A DNA stretch of 58,263 bases from CAZGXI01 sp964529715 (GTDB taxonomy: Bacteria > Chloroflexota > Anaerolineae > Aggregatilineales > Ch27): contig CAZGXI010000031.1 in the NCBI GenBank assembly GCA_964529715.1, positions 1 through 58,263 on the forward strand, read 5' to 3'. Of this stretch, positions 23,881-32,899 are shown piece by piece (the first letter of the stretch is position 1; the number at the start of each line of letters is the position of its first letter). Below the pieces are notes generated by a model, which was not told the origin of the DNA, searched no databases, and saw nothing but the letters and a program-made list of their open reading frames with translations. The position numbers were made by a program, and so were the translations under genes.

Positions 23881-25851
23881 TCATCCCTTCAGGCCGCTCA
23901 ACTGAATACCCTCGATAAAGTATCGCTGGGCGAAGAAGAAAATGATCACGATGGGAAGCAGCGTCACCGCCGAGGCTGCCATGATCAGATGGTAGGAATA
24001 GACGTACTGACTCTTGAAGAAGCTCAGCCCCATCGTTACGGTGAAAAGCTGAATGCTGCTCAGGTAGATGTATGGATCGAAGAACGCATTCCACGTCCAC
24101 CAGAAGGTGAAGATGCCGATGGTCGCCAGGGCGGGCTTGCTCAACGGCAACATCAGGTAATACAGCACTTGTAGCGTGTTTGCGCCGTCGATGCGCGCCG
24201 ATTCCTCGTATTCAACCGGAATACTCATGAAGAACTGGCGCAGCAGGAAGATAAACAGCGCGTTGCCGAAAAACGAACGAATGAACAGCGGCCACAGTGT
24301 GTTGATCATCCCCAGGCTTTGGAAAATCTCGTAGGTTGGGATCAGCAACGTCGGGCCGGGGATCATCATCGTCGCCAGCAAAATCATGAACAGCAGGTTC
24401 TTGCCCGGCGCGCGCAGGCGGGCGAAGCCGTAAGCAACAATCGTCACCGACAGGAACGTGCCGAGCAGGTTCAAAAGCACCAGCGCCGCCGAGTTGCGAA
24501 AAAACGTCAGGAAGGTGGCCCCGCCCAGGTCGCGCGTCAGCGCATCAATGTAGTTCTCGACCCGGAGATGTGGAACCAGTACGCGCTCCAGGGCTTCCGG
24601 CCTCAGGTCGAAGGCCTCAGAAATCGCCGCCAGCGGCGCAACCAGAGCGCGATCCTGCGCCTGGCCCACAATGGCGACTTCCATACGTTGCCCGTCTTCC
24701 TGGTAATCATCGACGTAACGGACAGACACGCCCCCGATAACCCGGACAAAGGGAAAGACAATCTTGGCAAGGGGCGTCAGACGCAGCGTGGCAGCCCGTT
24801 CGACCGGGATGACCAGCGATTGGGCCGTGTCGCGGATCAACACCACCACGTCCTGCGAAACGCCATCTTCGCCGGTCACTGCCTGCACCGGCAGTGGAGC
24901 ATACTGAAATTCCCGGACCTCAGGCTCCCCGGTAAGCTGATCGTTGGAAACGACAAAGGCATACTGCCGAAGCTCATCCATGTTGATGATTGGCTGCCAG
25001 GTTTCCGACTGCAAAACAATATACCGTTCGTCTTCCGGGCGATCCGGCAGGTTGTAGACCTGAAGCTCGGTGTTGCCGAGCGGCATATATTCCGCATTGG
25101 TCGGCGCGTCCGCCGGGACCAACATAGCCTGCGCCGCAACGTCCTGCGGCGCGACGATGGTTAACTGCGATTCTGGCCCAAGCGGGATCACGGTCGCGCC
25201 GTTGGCTTCAAGGGTACGCCCCTGAAAGGTAAAATCCCCGACTTCGACCCGCGCCCGGTCGCCGGCGTTTACCACGTCCAGCGGCATCTGCCGGACGGCC
25301 CCTGCCAGGGCATCTACCGGCGCAACGACCAAATTATCGCCGTCGCGGGCCAGCGCCACCACCTGCCGTGTCGTGCCGTCGCTCGCCGTCCACGTCCGCA
25401 CATTCAATACCACACCGCCATTGATGGTCGTGGGCTGCGCTGTGGTCATCTGGTCCGGCGGCGCAACAAGCAGCATCGCTTCGGTCAACGCTGCTGCATC
25501 GACCACGCTGGTATAGCGCCGTGTGCCGATGGTGATGACCTGCAGGCGCTGGCCCTGCGGATCGGTGGCATACCAGGTTTCCAGTTCTTGCAGTGTGTCT
25601 CCGGCCTGGACATGAATCCATTCCGAGGGAATCCAGATGGGCGGCTGGGTCAAAATCTGCCAGTCGGGCTTAAAGCTGGCGGAGAGCATCCAGAACACCG
25701 GAAAAATCATGACGACAGAGCCGATTGCCAGCAGCATGTACGTGATCGTCCGGCTGATCCGTCGCCCAGCGGATTTGGACAGCGTAAAACGACGAGCGGG
25801 TTTGCGCAAAGGGACACGGCTCAGTTCATTGGTCGGGGATGTATCTGACAT
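23881..25851 (-). CDS. MalG-type ABC permease with a ~350-residue extracytoplasmic insertion
   Basis: A 656-residue permease, more than twice the usual 280. The start is ordinary: TM1 (about residues 35-57), then SASFKPDWQILTQPPIWIPS. At about residue 80, where the outer loop should lead on to TM2, an insertion of about 350 residues begins. The MalG pattern resumes at VENYIDALTR (residue 431), with the EAA loop EYEESARIDGANTLQVLYYL and end FIEGIQLSGLKG. The insertion is rich in beta strands and repeats the short pattern LVxP or similar (VAP at 129, 176, 233 and 404, VIP at 348), so it may be built from repeated units. It would sit where the binding protein docks. Start ATG lies three bases after the upstream permease. 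Confidence 0.85.
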   Translation of the reverse strand: MSDTSPTNELSRVPLRKPARRFTLSKSAGRRISRTITYMLLAIGSVVMIFPVFWMLSASFKPDWQILTQPPIWIPSEWIHVQAGDTLQELETWYATDPQGQRLQVITIGTRRYTSVVDAAALTEAMLLVAPPDQMTTAQPTTINGGVVLNVRTWTASDGTTRQVVALARDGDNLVVAPVDALAGAVRQMPLDVVNAGDRARVEVGDFTFQGRTLEANGATVIPLGPESQLTIVAPQDVAAQAMLVPADAPTNAEYMPLGNTELQVYNLPDRPEDERYIVLQSETWQPIINMDELRQYAFVVSNDQLTGEPEVREFQYAPLPVQAVTGEDGVSQDVVVLIRDTAQSLVIPVERAATLRLTPLAKIVFPFVRVIGGVSVRYVDDYQEDGQRMEVAIVGQAQDRALVAPLAAISEAFDLRPEALERVLVPHLRVENYIDALTRDLGGATFLTFFRNSAALVLLNLLGTFLSVTIVAYGFARLRAPGKNLLFMILLATMMIPGPTLLIPTYEIFQSLGMINTLWPLFIRSFFGNALFIFLLRQFFMSIPVEYEESARIDGANTLQVLYYLMLPLSKPALATIGIFTFWWTWNAFFDPYIYLSSIQLFTVTMGLSFFKSQYVYSYHLIMAASAVTLLPIVIIFFFAQRYFIEGIQLSGLKG

Positions 25852-25854
25852 GAC

Positions 25855-26799
25855 TCACCGCCGTTCTGACTCGTAATAAACCCACAGCGAAGAAGAACGG
25901 AAAGTCAGAGCCGTCAGGAGCATAATAATCACGAATAGCACCCACGACAGCGCGGCAGCATAACCCAGGTTGCCAAAGCGAAAGGCCTCCTGATACAGAT
26001 TCAGCATATACGTCAGCGTCGCGCGGTTCGGGCTGCCCAATGTCTGCCCGCCGCCGATCACTAGCGGCAGGTCGAAGACCTGGAATGCGCCGATAAACCC
26101 CATCACCAGGTTAAAGAAAATCGTCGGGCTGAGCATCGGCAGGGTAATGTGCCGGAAACGCGCCCAAAAGCCGCCGCCATCGATCTCCACGGCCTCGTAA
26201 AGCTCTTTGGGTATCCCCTTGATGCCTGCCAGGTATATCACGATCCCGCCGCCTACCGTCCACCAGCTCATGATGATCAGGGACGGCATGGCCCAGTATT
26301 CGTTGTTGATCCAGCCCGGCCCTTGAATGCCCACGTAGCCCAGCAGGGTGTTGATCAGGCCATACTGCGGGTTGAATACGTAGCTCCACAGCACCGCCAC
26401 CGCCACGCCGCTGACCAGGGAGGGCAGAAAGTAAATCGTACGCCAGAAGTTCACGCCCCGAATCGGCTGGGCCAGCAACAGCGCCGTCCCCAGCGCGATG
26501 ATCAGGCTGCCGGGCACATTACCGAGCACAAAGAAAAGGGTAACTTTGAGCGACTGTGGGAAGTTCGAGTCCTGGGTAAACATCCGGGTGAAGTTATCCA
26601 GGCCGATGAAGGTCGGGCTGCCGCCGATCTGGTAGTGCGTGAACGATAAATACAGCGAGCGCACAATCGGATAGGCAAAGAAGATGAGAAAGCCCAGTAG
26701 CCAGGGCAGGATGCACAGATAAAAGGCGACGGCCTCTCGCCGGGCCACGCCGCTCATCCCGAATAAACCGGGGCGGCGAAGGGGTAGCGCGCTGCTCAT
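25855..26799 (-). CDS. Carbohydrate ABC transporter permease, MalF/UgpA type
   Basis: A 314-residue permease with six helices and the usual EAA loop ELYEAVEIDGGGFWARFRHI. The N-terminus has RREAVAFYLCILPWLLGFLI, typical of sugar permeases. GAGGTG precedes the ATG. It follows the binding-protein gene after a hairpin and pairs with the giant-loop permease, whose start is three bases from this stop. Confidence 0.87.
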   Translation of the reverse strand: MSSALPLRRPGLFGMSGVARREAVAFYLCILPWLLGFLIFFAYPIVRSLYLSFTHYQIGGSPTFIGLDNFTRMFTQDSNFPQSLKVTLFFVLGNVPGSLIIALGTALLLAQPIRGVNFWRTIYFLPSLVSGVAVAVLWSYVFNPQYGLINTLLGYVGIQGPGWINNEYWAMPSLIIMSWWTVGGGIVIYLAGIKGIPKELYEAVEIDGGGFWARFRHITLPMLSPTIFFNLVMGFIGAFQVFDLPLVIGGGQTLGSPNRATLTYMLNLYQEAFRFGNLGYAAALSWVLFVIIMLLTALTFRSSSLWVYYESERR

Positions 26800-26872
26800 G
26801 GCAACACCTCGGCATAACAGGGCGCCCCTGACGGCGCCCCTGCATGGTGAATTGGCGCAAAAGGCTTGCCGT

Positions 26873-26898
26873 GGCGGGACCGTGGACCCGGTCCCGCC
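26873..26898 (-). other. Hairpin between binding-protein and permease genes
   Basis: GGCGGGACC (26873-26881) pairs with GGTCCCGCC (26890-26898) around an eight-base loop. It sits just after the binding-protein stop, as in the other two importer operons. Confidence 0.55.
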
Positions 26899-26923
26899 CG
26901 ATTACTCTACGAAAACTGCTGCG

Positions 26924-28300
26924 TTAGCTACCAGACTCGGTGGCCGGCGTTTCGCCGTGCGTATCCAGGCAGGTCTGGAGGTCGGGCAGTACTTCGTTGA
27001 CCAGTTCGGCAGCATCCAGATCGGCGCCTTCTTCACCGAACAGCACCGCCGTAACTCGGTCGCCCATGCCGTTGCCCACGCACTGGAGATAGTACGGATT
27101 CTTCAGGTCATCCAGCGGGTCCAGGTAGGCAACTTCAGCCAAGAAGGTGCCCCAGAAGGGGTGATCTTCCTTACCTTCCATGATGGACGGCATCGACGAC
27201 AGCGCATGCTCGCCGTACTGCCGCTGGCCGATTTCCGTGCCCAGAGCACGCAGCAGCAGCCAGGCCTCATCCGGGTGTTCGCTGGTTGGGGACATGCCGA
27301 AGCCTGCCCAGCAGACCGCGCCGTGATGCCCGCCGGGGCCGGTCGGCATCGGCAGGATGGCGTACTCAAAGCCGGGCTGCTCTTCCAACATGCTGAGGAA
27401 CCAGGGACCCATGCCAAAGATCATGGCGATCTGGCCGTCCAGGAAGAGCGGCATCACGCCGTTGGGCTGGGCCGAGATCCAGTTGGTCGTGGGGGCGACG
27501 TGGTATTCGTGCACAGCCGCCTGCATCCATTCCAGAGCGGCAATCGTCTCCGGGCTGTTCAGGTAGCCGTCCAGGGTCGTGCCGTCTTCGCTGATGGTGT
27601 GCGAGCCGAAGGAATAGACGGTTGACTGGAAGCCGCGCCACCAGTTGCCACGATGATCCATGCCCCACTGGACGACATTTTCAGGATCGAAATCGGGACT
27701 GGCGGCGTTATTGCCGTTAGCGTCCACCGTCAACTGCATGGCGATGTCCAGCAGGTCATCATAGGTCCAACCTTCCTCCGGCAGTTCGATCCCGGCGGCC
27801 TCAAACAGCGACCTGTTGGCATAGACCGCCACCGTGCTATAGTCCTTCGCCAGGACATACGGGTCGCCCTGGTAGAAGCCATTCTCATAGACCGACATGT
27901 AGAAGACGTCTTCAGGATTGAAGCCGTTTTCACCTTCGATGTAGGGCCGCAGGTTAACCAGGCCGCCCGACTCGACATACAGAGGAATATAGCTGGAGTC
28001 TGCCATGTACACGTCCGGCAGGTCGCCCGTTGCAATCTGCGTCAGGATGCGGGTATGCCAGTCACCGCCTGGATTGGGCAGAATCTCGACTTCGATGTTC
28101 GGATATTGCTCCTGGAAGTCTTCAATGGCGGCGATGTGACGACGGTTGCCGTTTTCATCATCCCAGGAACCTAAGGTCAGATGTACCGTGTCCTGAGCGT
28201 GCGCCACCGTGCGGATGGGGCCGGCCCAGGCCAGCGCAACCAGCAACCCCAACAGCGCCAGGGCAGTCATATAAACGAGAGACCACTTACGCGCGTGCAT
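26924..28300 (-). CDS. Extracellular sugar-binding protein, family 1
   Basis: A 458-residue exported binding protein. The Sec signal peptide spans about residues 1-35 (HARKWSLVYMTALALLGLLV, cleavage after AHA). The mature part has FQEQYPNIEVEILPNPGGDW, ILTQIATGDLPDVYMADSSY and YVLAKDYSTVAVYANRSLFE, typical of family 1. ATG at 28300 is preferred, with GGAGGAG just upstream. The longer frame from 28396 adds a non-signal extension. It is cotranscribed with the lacI-type gene before it and the permeases after it. Confidence 0.87.
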   Translation of the reverse strand: MHARKWSLVYMTALALLGLLVALAWAGPIRTVAHAQDTVHLTLGSWDDENGNRRHIAAIEDFQEQYPNIEVEILPNPGGDWHTRILTQIATGDLPDVYMADSSYIPLYVESGGLVNLRPYIEGENGFNPEDVFYMSVYENGFYQGDPYVLAKDYSTVAVYANRSLFEAAGIELPEEGWTYDDLLDIAMQLTVDANGNNAASPDFDPENVVQWGMDHRGNWWRGFQSTVYSFGSHTISEDGTTLDGYLNSPETIAALEWMQAAVHEYHVAPTTNWISAQPNGVMPLFLDGQIAMIFGMGPWFLSMLEEQPGFEYAILPMPTGPGGHHGAVCWAGFGMSPTSEHPDEAWLLLRALGTEIGQRQYGEHALSSMPSIMEGKEDHPFWGTFLAEVAYLDPLDDLKNPYYLQCVGNGMGDRVTAVLFGEEGADLDAAELVNEVLPDLQTCLDTHGETPATESGS

Positions 28301-28404
28301 TTTCTCCTCCATACCATCTATACACACGGCCAGTTCACAAAGTTGCGGCAAAACAACTTCGGTCTTTCTGCCTTTCAGAAGCCTCCTTTCTCTCACCAGA
28401 GCTT

Positions 28405-28432
28405 CCCTGCCGGGCGGCTATACTCGGCAGGG
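28405..28432 (-). other. Hairpin at the end of the lacI-type gene
   Basis: CCCTGCCG (28405-28412) pairs with CGGCAGGG (28425-28432), spanning the stop codon at 28418. It may reduce read-through from the regulator into the binding-protein gene or protect the downstream message. Confidence 0.4.
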
Positions 28433-29431
28433 GCCAGAACTCTGCCGCACGGTCAGCCGGGCTTGTACCAGGATTTGAGTCGGTTCGGTCAGGTCTTCTT
28501 CCAGGCGGCGGATCAGCATTTCGGTTGCTACCCGCCCTTCCTCGGCGGCGGGAAAATCCAACGTTGTCAGGGCCGGGCTGGTCACTTCGGCCAGGCGCGG
28601 CGAAGCAAGCGCCACGAATGAGACGTCGTCGGGAATTTTCAGCCCCGCTTCCAGAATGGCCTGCGTGATGCCACCGATGGCTCGCTCATTGGTTGTGAAG
28701 ATCGCCGTTGGCGCGGGCCGCTCATCTAGCAAGCGGCGGGTCGCCTCATAACCCGCCTGCGGTGTGGTGTCACACAGAACCGCCTGCCCTGCCAGCCCCC
28801 ATTCCCGGACTATCTGGTGAAAACTCTCCCAGAAATACACCGCCGGACCATAGCCAACCTCGAACAACGCAGGCGAATAGTTCACGAACGCCACGCGGCG
28901 ATGTCCCAGATCAACCAGATGGCGCAGACAGGTCCGCATGGCGTGGTCCATATCCAGGTCCACAAAGCTGATGCCTGTGTTGTCGCGGCAGCGGCCAATC
29001 ATGGTGAACGGATAATTGCGCGCCTTGAGCATCTCGACGCGGGAATCGCGGGCCTTGATCTCCATCAGGATTAGGCCGTCGATCAGCCCTTGCCGGGTCA
29101 TACGCACGATCCCGGCGTCATCTGTCGGCGCGGTCCATAACAGGAGGTTATAGCCTTCCTGGCTGGCGACTGCTGCCGCACTGGCGACAAATTCCAGTTG
29201 AGTTTCAATCAGTCCCTTTGCCAGGGAAGGCGGGAAAATCAGCGCGATGGCCCTGCTGCGCCGGGAACGCAGGCTGCGCGCGACTGCATGGGGATGATAG
29301 TCAAGCGCTTCCATGGCCTGTAGCACACGCTTCCGGGTCGCCTCAGACACCGGACGCCTGCCACTCAGCACATAGGATACGGTACTCAGGGAAACGCCAG
29401 CCTGCCGGGCAATGTCGGCCATCGTCGCCAT
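28418..29431 (-). CDS. LacI-family transcriptional regulator
   Basis: A 337-residue repressor-type regulator. Residues 1-60 are a LacI helix-turn-helix with hinge (MADIARQAGVSLSTVSYVLS, then HPHAVARSLRSRRSRAIALI). The remainder is a periplasmic-binding-protein-like sensor domain ending near ILVQARLTVRQSSG. It heads the operon for the giant-loop importer and probably senses its sugar. Two CG-centred half-palindromes lie in its leader (29487-29530), so it probably represses itself and the transporter genes. The start at 29431 has only a weak ribosome-binding site. The Met at codon 4 is an alternative. Confidence 0.87.
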   Translation of the reverse strand: MATMADIARQAGVSLSTVSYVLSGRRPVSEATRKRVLQAMEALDYHPHAVARSLRSRRSRAIALIFPPSLAKGLIETQLEFVASAAAVASQEGYNLLLWTAPTDDAGIVRMTRQGLIDGLILMEIKARDSRVEMLKARNYPFTMIGRCRDNTGISFVDLDMDHAMRTCLRHLVDLGHRRVAFVNYSPALFEVGYGPAVYFWESFHQIVREWGLAGQAVLCDTTPQAGYEATRRLLDERPAPTAIFTTNERAIGGITQAILEAGLKIPDDVSFVALASPRLAEVTSPALTTLDFPAAEEGRVATEMLIRRLEEDLTEPTQILVQARLTVRQSSGPCRV

Positions 29432-29486
29432 AGCTCAACCCCGGAGAGACATCCGCTTCATGACCGGATGGAAAGGAACAAGAGAA

Positions 29487-29530
29487 CAAACGATTGCGCA
29501 GAGCAATTCGCCTATGTCGAAACGATTCGA
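29487..29530. promoter_or_regulatory. Two LacI-type operator candidates, 32 bp apart
   Basis: TCGAAACGATTCGA (29517-29530) is a CG-centred palindrome with 12 of 14 positions symmetric. CAAACGATTG (29487-29496) shares its core AAACGATT. Their centres are 32 bases apart, and both lie just downstream of the lacI promoter. The 11-mer AAACGATTCGA also occurs at 35239-35249. Confidence 0.5.
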
Positions 29531-29544
29531 TCTGGCTTAATTGC

Positions 29545-29574
29545 ATCGTAGCACGAAATACGGTTGACTGTCAA
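29545..29574 (-). promoter_or_regulatory. Promoter of the lacI/giant-loop importer operon
   Basis: On the minus strand TTGACA (29574-29569), 18 bases, TACGAT (29550-29545). The likely start is near 29538, just upstream of the operators. The -35 overlaps the small palindrome GTTGAC-T-GTCAAC (29563-29575). Confidence 0.6.
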
Positions 29575-29682
29575 CAAAAAATGCCCTACGCAGAACAGGA
29601 TTAAACCGCCGGACGAAAATTCTGGTAAAGTAAACCGCAGTTCTTTTCCCGATCCGGTTAACCTAAAGGAGTCTGACGACTC

Positions 29683-31113
29683 ATGTCTACGCGCCTCTCA
29701 ACGGCATCCTGTCCATCCCTGTCCATCGATAACGTGCGGGAACAGATCGTCGGCGTCGAAACGCAGGTGCCTCTGCTGGACGGTTCGCAACGCCCTTACG
29801 TGAACTTCGACAACGCCGCCAGTACCCCGGCATTGCGCCCGGTCGTTGAAAAGATCGAGGCATTTCTGCCCTGGTATTCCAGTGTCCACCGGGGCAGCGG
29901 TTTCAAAAGCCAGGTATCGACGCACGCCTACGAGGCCGCCCACAAGATAACCTGCCGCTTTGTCGGCGCAGACCCATCTACACATGTTGCCATCTTCGGT
30001 AAGAACAGCACCGAAGCCCTCAACAAGCTGGCCCGCCGCCTGCCGTTGCATGATGGCGATGTCATTCTGACGACGCTTATGGAACATCACTCCAACGACC
30101 TACCCTGGCGCAGAGCCGCGCGGATTGAGCACGTCCAGGTAGACAACAACGGCGCACTAGACGAAGCACATCTGGATCACCTGCTGACTAAACACGCCGG
30201 GCACGTGCGGCTGGTAGCCGTCACGGGAGCTTCCAACGTGACGGGCTACATCAACCCGATTCATCGTCTGGCCGAGAAAGCTCATGCCGCCGGAGCACAA
30301 ATCCTGGTCGATGCCGCACAGTTGGCGCCGCACCGCGCCATCGATATGCGCCCGCTGGACGATGCTGGCCATTTGGATTACGTTGTCCTGTCGGCCCACA
30401 AGATGTATGCCCCCTTCGGCACTGGCGCGCTCATCGGGCGACGGGACACCTTCTTACAGGGCGATCCCGACATGATCGGCGGCGGCGTGGTAGACATTGT
30501 GACGCTGGACAGCGTCAAATGGAACGACCTGCCCGACCGCGAAGAAGCCGGCAGCCCGAATGTAATCGGCGCGGTGGCGATGGCCCAGGCCATGCTGTGC
30601 CTGGAGGAAATCGGGATGGACGCGCTGGCAGGGCACGAGGCGCGGCTGACGGCCTACCTGCTGAAAAAACTAGCGCGGATTACGGGGGTACACGTCTTTG
30701 GCATCACTGACCCGGCGCGGGCAGCGGAGAAAGTCGGCGTCGTGCCCTTGACCGTGCAGGGCATGGATCACGGCCTGGTCGCGGCGATCCTGAGCGCGGA
30801 AGGTGGCATCGGCGTGCGGAACGGCTGTTTTTGCGCTCACCCCTATTTACTGCGCCTGCTGAAAGTCTCCGAGGCGGCAGCCAAAACCTATCAGCAGGAA
30901 ATCCATCGGGGCAGCAAAGCCCACCTGCCCGGCATGGTACGGGTCAGCTTCGGCTGCTATAACACCGAGGCGGAGATCGATTGGTTCGTCGAGGTGCTGG
31001 AACGCATCACACGCGGGGATTACCGGGGGCGCTACGTGCAGGACACAGCTTCAGGATCATACTGGCCAGAAGGCCCCGCCCCCGATTTCGCCGGCTATTT
31101 CAGTCTGGAGTGA
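29683..31113 (+). CDS. Cysteine-desulfurase-like PLP enzyme (aminotransferase class V)
   Basis: A 476-residue PLP enzyme of the SufS/CsdA-like branch. Seen are VNFDNAASTPALRPVVEKIE, GKNSTEALNKLARRL, TLMEHHSNDLPWRR, ILVDAAQLAPHRAIDM with the PLP aspartate, and the PLP lysine in VVLSAHKMYAPFGTGALIGR. A cysteine lies in the loop GVRNGCFCAHPYL, where desulfurases have their active cysteine, but the two-Cys context and long C-terminus are not standard SufS. No suf or isc genes are near, so it is probably a specialised lyase or desulfurase. ATG at 29683 has AAAGGAG about ten bases upstream. A weak extended -10 TGGTAAAGT lies at 29623-29631. Confidence 0.8.
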   Translation: MSTRLSTASCPSLSIDNVREQIVGVETQVPLLDGSQRPYVNFDNAASTPALRPVVEKIEAFLPWYSSVHRGSGFKSQVSTHAYEAAHKITCRFVGADPSTHVAIFGKNSTEALNKLARRLPLHDGDVILTTLMEHHSNDLPWRRAARIEHVQVDNNGALDEAHLDHLLTKHAGHVRLVAVTGASNVTGYINPIHRLAEKAHAAGAQILVDAAQLAPHRAIDMRPLDDAGHLDYVVLSAHKMYAPFGTGALIGRRDTFLQGDPDMIGGGVVDIVTLDSVKWNDLPDREEAGSPNVIGAVAMAQAMLCLEEIGMDALAGHEARLTAYLLKKLARITGVHVFGITDPARAAEKVGVVPLTVQGMDHGLVAAILSAEGGIGVRNGCFCAHPYLLRLLKVSEAAAKTYQQEIHRGSKAHLPGMVRVSFGCYNTEAEIDWFVEVLERITRGDYRGRYVQDTASGSYWPEGPAPDFAGYFSLE

Positions 31114-31130
31114 GCGACGTGAACTGCTTG

Positions 31131-31154
31131 GGGGGCGACTGGTTGGTCGCCCCC
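31131..31154. terminator. Hairpin between convergent genes
   Basis: GGGGGCGAC (31131-31139) pairs with GTCGCCCCC (31146-31154) around a six-base loop, with AGAGGTTTT after it on the plus strand. It lies between the PLP-enzyme gene and the end of the second dipeptide importer operon, and could serve both. Confidence 0.55.
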
Positions 31155-31201
31155 AGAGGTTTTCCACAAAGCAAGGGACGCTGCACACCCTGCCAGGCTA
31201 A

Positions 31202-32818
31202 TTACTGCTCGAAGTACACGCGGCCCGGATACTTGAGACCGGTGAGGAATGTGCCGTTCAGTTCGGCAGCGTCGATGTTCAAGTCCGCGCGATAAGCCCA
31301 CGCGCCGACGGCCTGATAGATCGGGATCATCGGCAGCTCTTCCCACAGCAGTGAGTCAATCTGGGCATAGAGATCGTAGCGTGCCTGGGGATCGGTTTCG
31401 CGGCGGCCTTGCTCAAAGAGGTCCTGGACCTCGGCATTGGCGTAAGCGAAGAAGCTGGTTTCCGTCGCCAGGTAATTGCGGTAGTGATCCGGTTCCGGCC
31501 CGAACAGGCCCCATCCGCCCAGGAAGGCATCGTAAGGCTTCTCGGTGCTGACGTTGTCGTAGATTTCCTCGTAAGCAGCCGCCTCGTCCAGGGGCGTCAA
31601 CTGCACGTCTACGCCCAGTGCGCGCCAGTTGGCCTCGACCACCGGGGCAATTGCCCGCATCAGCGACCAGGTTCCCAGGTAAACCAGCCGCATGGTCATC
31701 GGCACGCCGTCCCTGTCGAGGATGCCGTCGCCGTCGCTATCCGTCCAACCCGCGTCGGCGAGCATCTGCCGCGCCTGATCGGGGTCATAGGGATACTGCG
31801 CGTTACGGCCCGCCTCGTACATGAACACAGCCTGGTTGAAGACCGAGTCGGCCAGCGTGCCGTAGCCGCCCGCCGCGATCTCGATGATCGCCTGGCGGTC
31901 CAGGCCGACCATCAGGGCACGGCGCACTGCCGCATCGCCAAAGATGGCGCTCTGGGTATTGAAGCCAACGTAGCGCATCAGGTCGCGCGGGGCTTCCTGG
32001 ATGACAAAAGCAGGATTATCCTGAAACGGTGTAAGGTCTGCACCATCCACGCGCGCGAAGTCCACCTCGCCCGCCAGGATGGCGTTGGCCGTGTTGTCTG
32101 CCCCTTCAATGAAGCGCACCACGATCCGGTCCAGGCATGGCGCGCCGCGCCAATAGTCCGGGTTTGCTTCCAAGATGATGCTTTCGCCCGTATTCCATTC
32201 CACAAAACGGAACGGCCCGGTGGTAATCGGGTTGGTGTTGTAGGGTGCATCTACCATGTTCAGGCTGTCGAAGGCGTGCGCTGGGACAATGGGGATGCTG
32301 AACGCGGCCAGCGCAGCGGCATCCGGCTGGCTGAGGATCACCTTGAAAGTGTGATCGTCCACCACCTCGAACTGCATCGGCTGATCGCCCTGCATCAGAT
32401 TGGCGCGCCAGTCGATGGCGTTCTCCTCCAACTGCACGGCCTGGAAGGTGAACAGCACGTCCTCGGCGGTGAACGGCTCGCCGTCGTGCCAGGTCACATC
32501 CTGGCGCAGATGGAAGGTATATTCCAGGCCATCCTCGGAGATGTCCCAGCTTTCGGCCAGGGCAGGTTCGATGCTGTCGCCCCAGTTTTCGCCGCCCAGC
32601 AGCAGCGGCTCGGCCATAAAGGTGACGACGAACAGGCTGTTGCCATCGTTGGCGTACAGACCGCTCAGCGTGCGCGGATCGGTACCATAGCTAACAACCA
32701 TCGTGCCGCCTTGAGTTGGGCAGGTGAAAGTCTCCTCGCCCCCACCCTGGGCCAACGTCCCGGCCAGGGGAATCGCCAGGGCCAACACGACCAGCAGGCT
32801 CACAAACACTCTCTTCAT
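31202..32818 (-). CDS. Extracellular solute-binding protein, family 5
   Basis: A 538-residue exported binding protein, last gene of the second dipeptide-type importer operon. The signal peptide is KRVFVSLLVVLALAIPLAG, with cleavage near TLAQ. The mature part contains PALAESWDISEDGLEYTFHL, WHDGEPFTAEDVLFTFQAV and DAAVRRALMVGLDRQAI, typical of family 5. ATG at 32818 follows AGGAGGAAAAGG. The longer frame to 32899 was rejected because it hides the signal peptide. Ligand unknown: family members bind peptides, nickel, heme or glycosides. Confidence 0.88.
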   Translation of the reverse strand: MKRVFVSLLVVLALAIPLAGTLAQGGGEETFTCPTQGGTMVVSYGTDPRTLSGLYANDGNSLFVVTFMAEPLLLGGENWGDSIEPALAESWDISEDGLEYTFHLRQDVTWHDGEPFTAEDVLFTFQAVQLEENAIDWRANLMQGDQPMQFEVVDDHTFKVILSQPDAAALAAFSIPIVPAHAFDSLNMVDAPYNTNPITTGPFRFVEWNTGESIILEANPDYWRGAPCLDRIVVRFIEGADNTANAILAGEVDFARVDGADLTPFQDNPAFVIQEAPRDLMRYVGFNTQSAIFGDAAVRRALMVGLDRQAIIEIAAGGYGTLADSVFNQAVFMYEAGRNAQYPYDPDQARQMLADAGWTDSDGDGILDRDGVPMTMRLVYLGTWSLMRAIAPVVEANWRALGVDVQLTPLDEAAAYEEIYDNVSTEKPYDAFLGGWGLFGPEPDHYRNYLATETSFFAYANAEVQDLFEQGRRETDPQARYDLYAQIDSLLWEELPMIPIYQAVGAWAYRADLNIDAAELNGTFLTGLKYPGRVYFEQ

Positions 32819-32899
32819 TCCTTTTCCTCCTGAACTTTTTACAGCGGACATTGGAACGGCGGTGCAATAACGATGGTGCTCCCTGCGGCAATCCGGCAA

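Noticed and set aside
26819..26843. GGCGCCCCTG repeated twice as a member of the tnpB palindrome family
   Set aside because: It lacks the complementary arm and the GTAGGGGCG start, so it may be a half copy or chance in GC-rich sequence.
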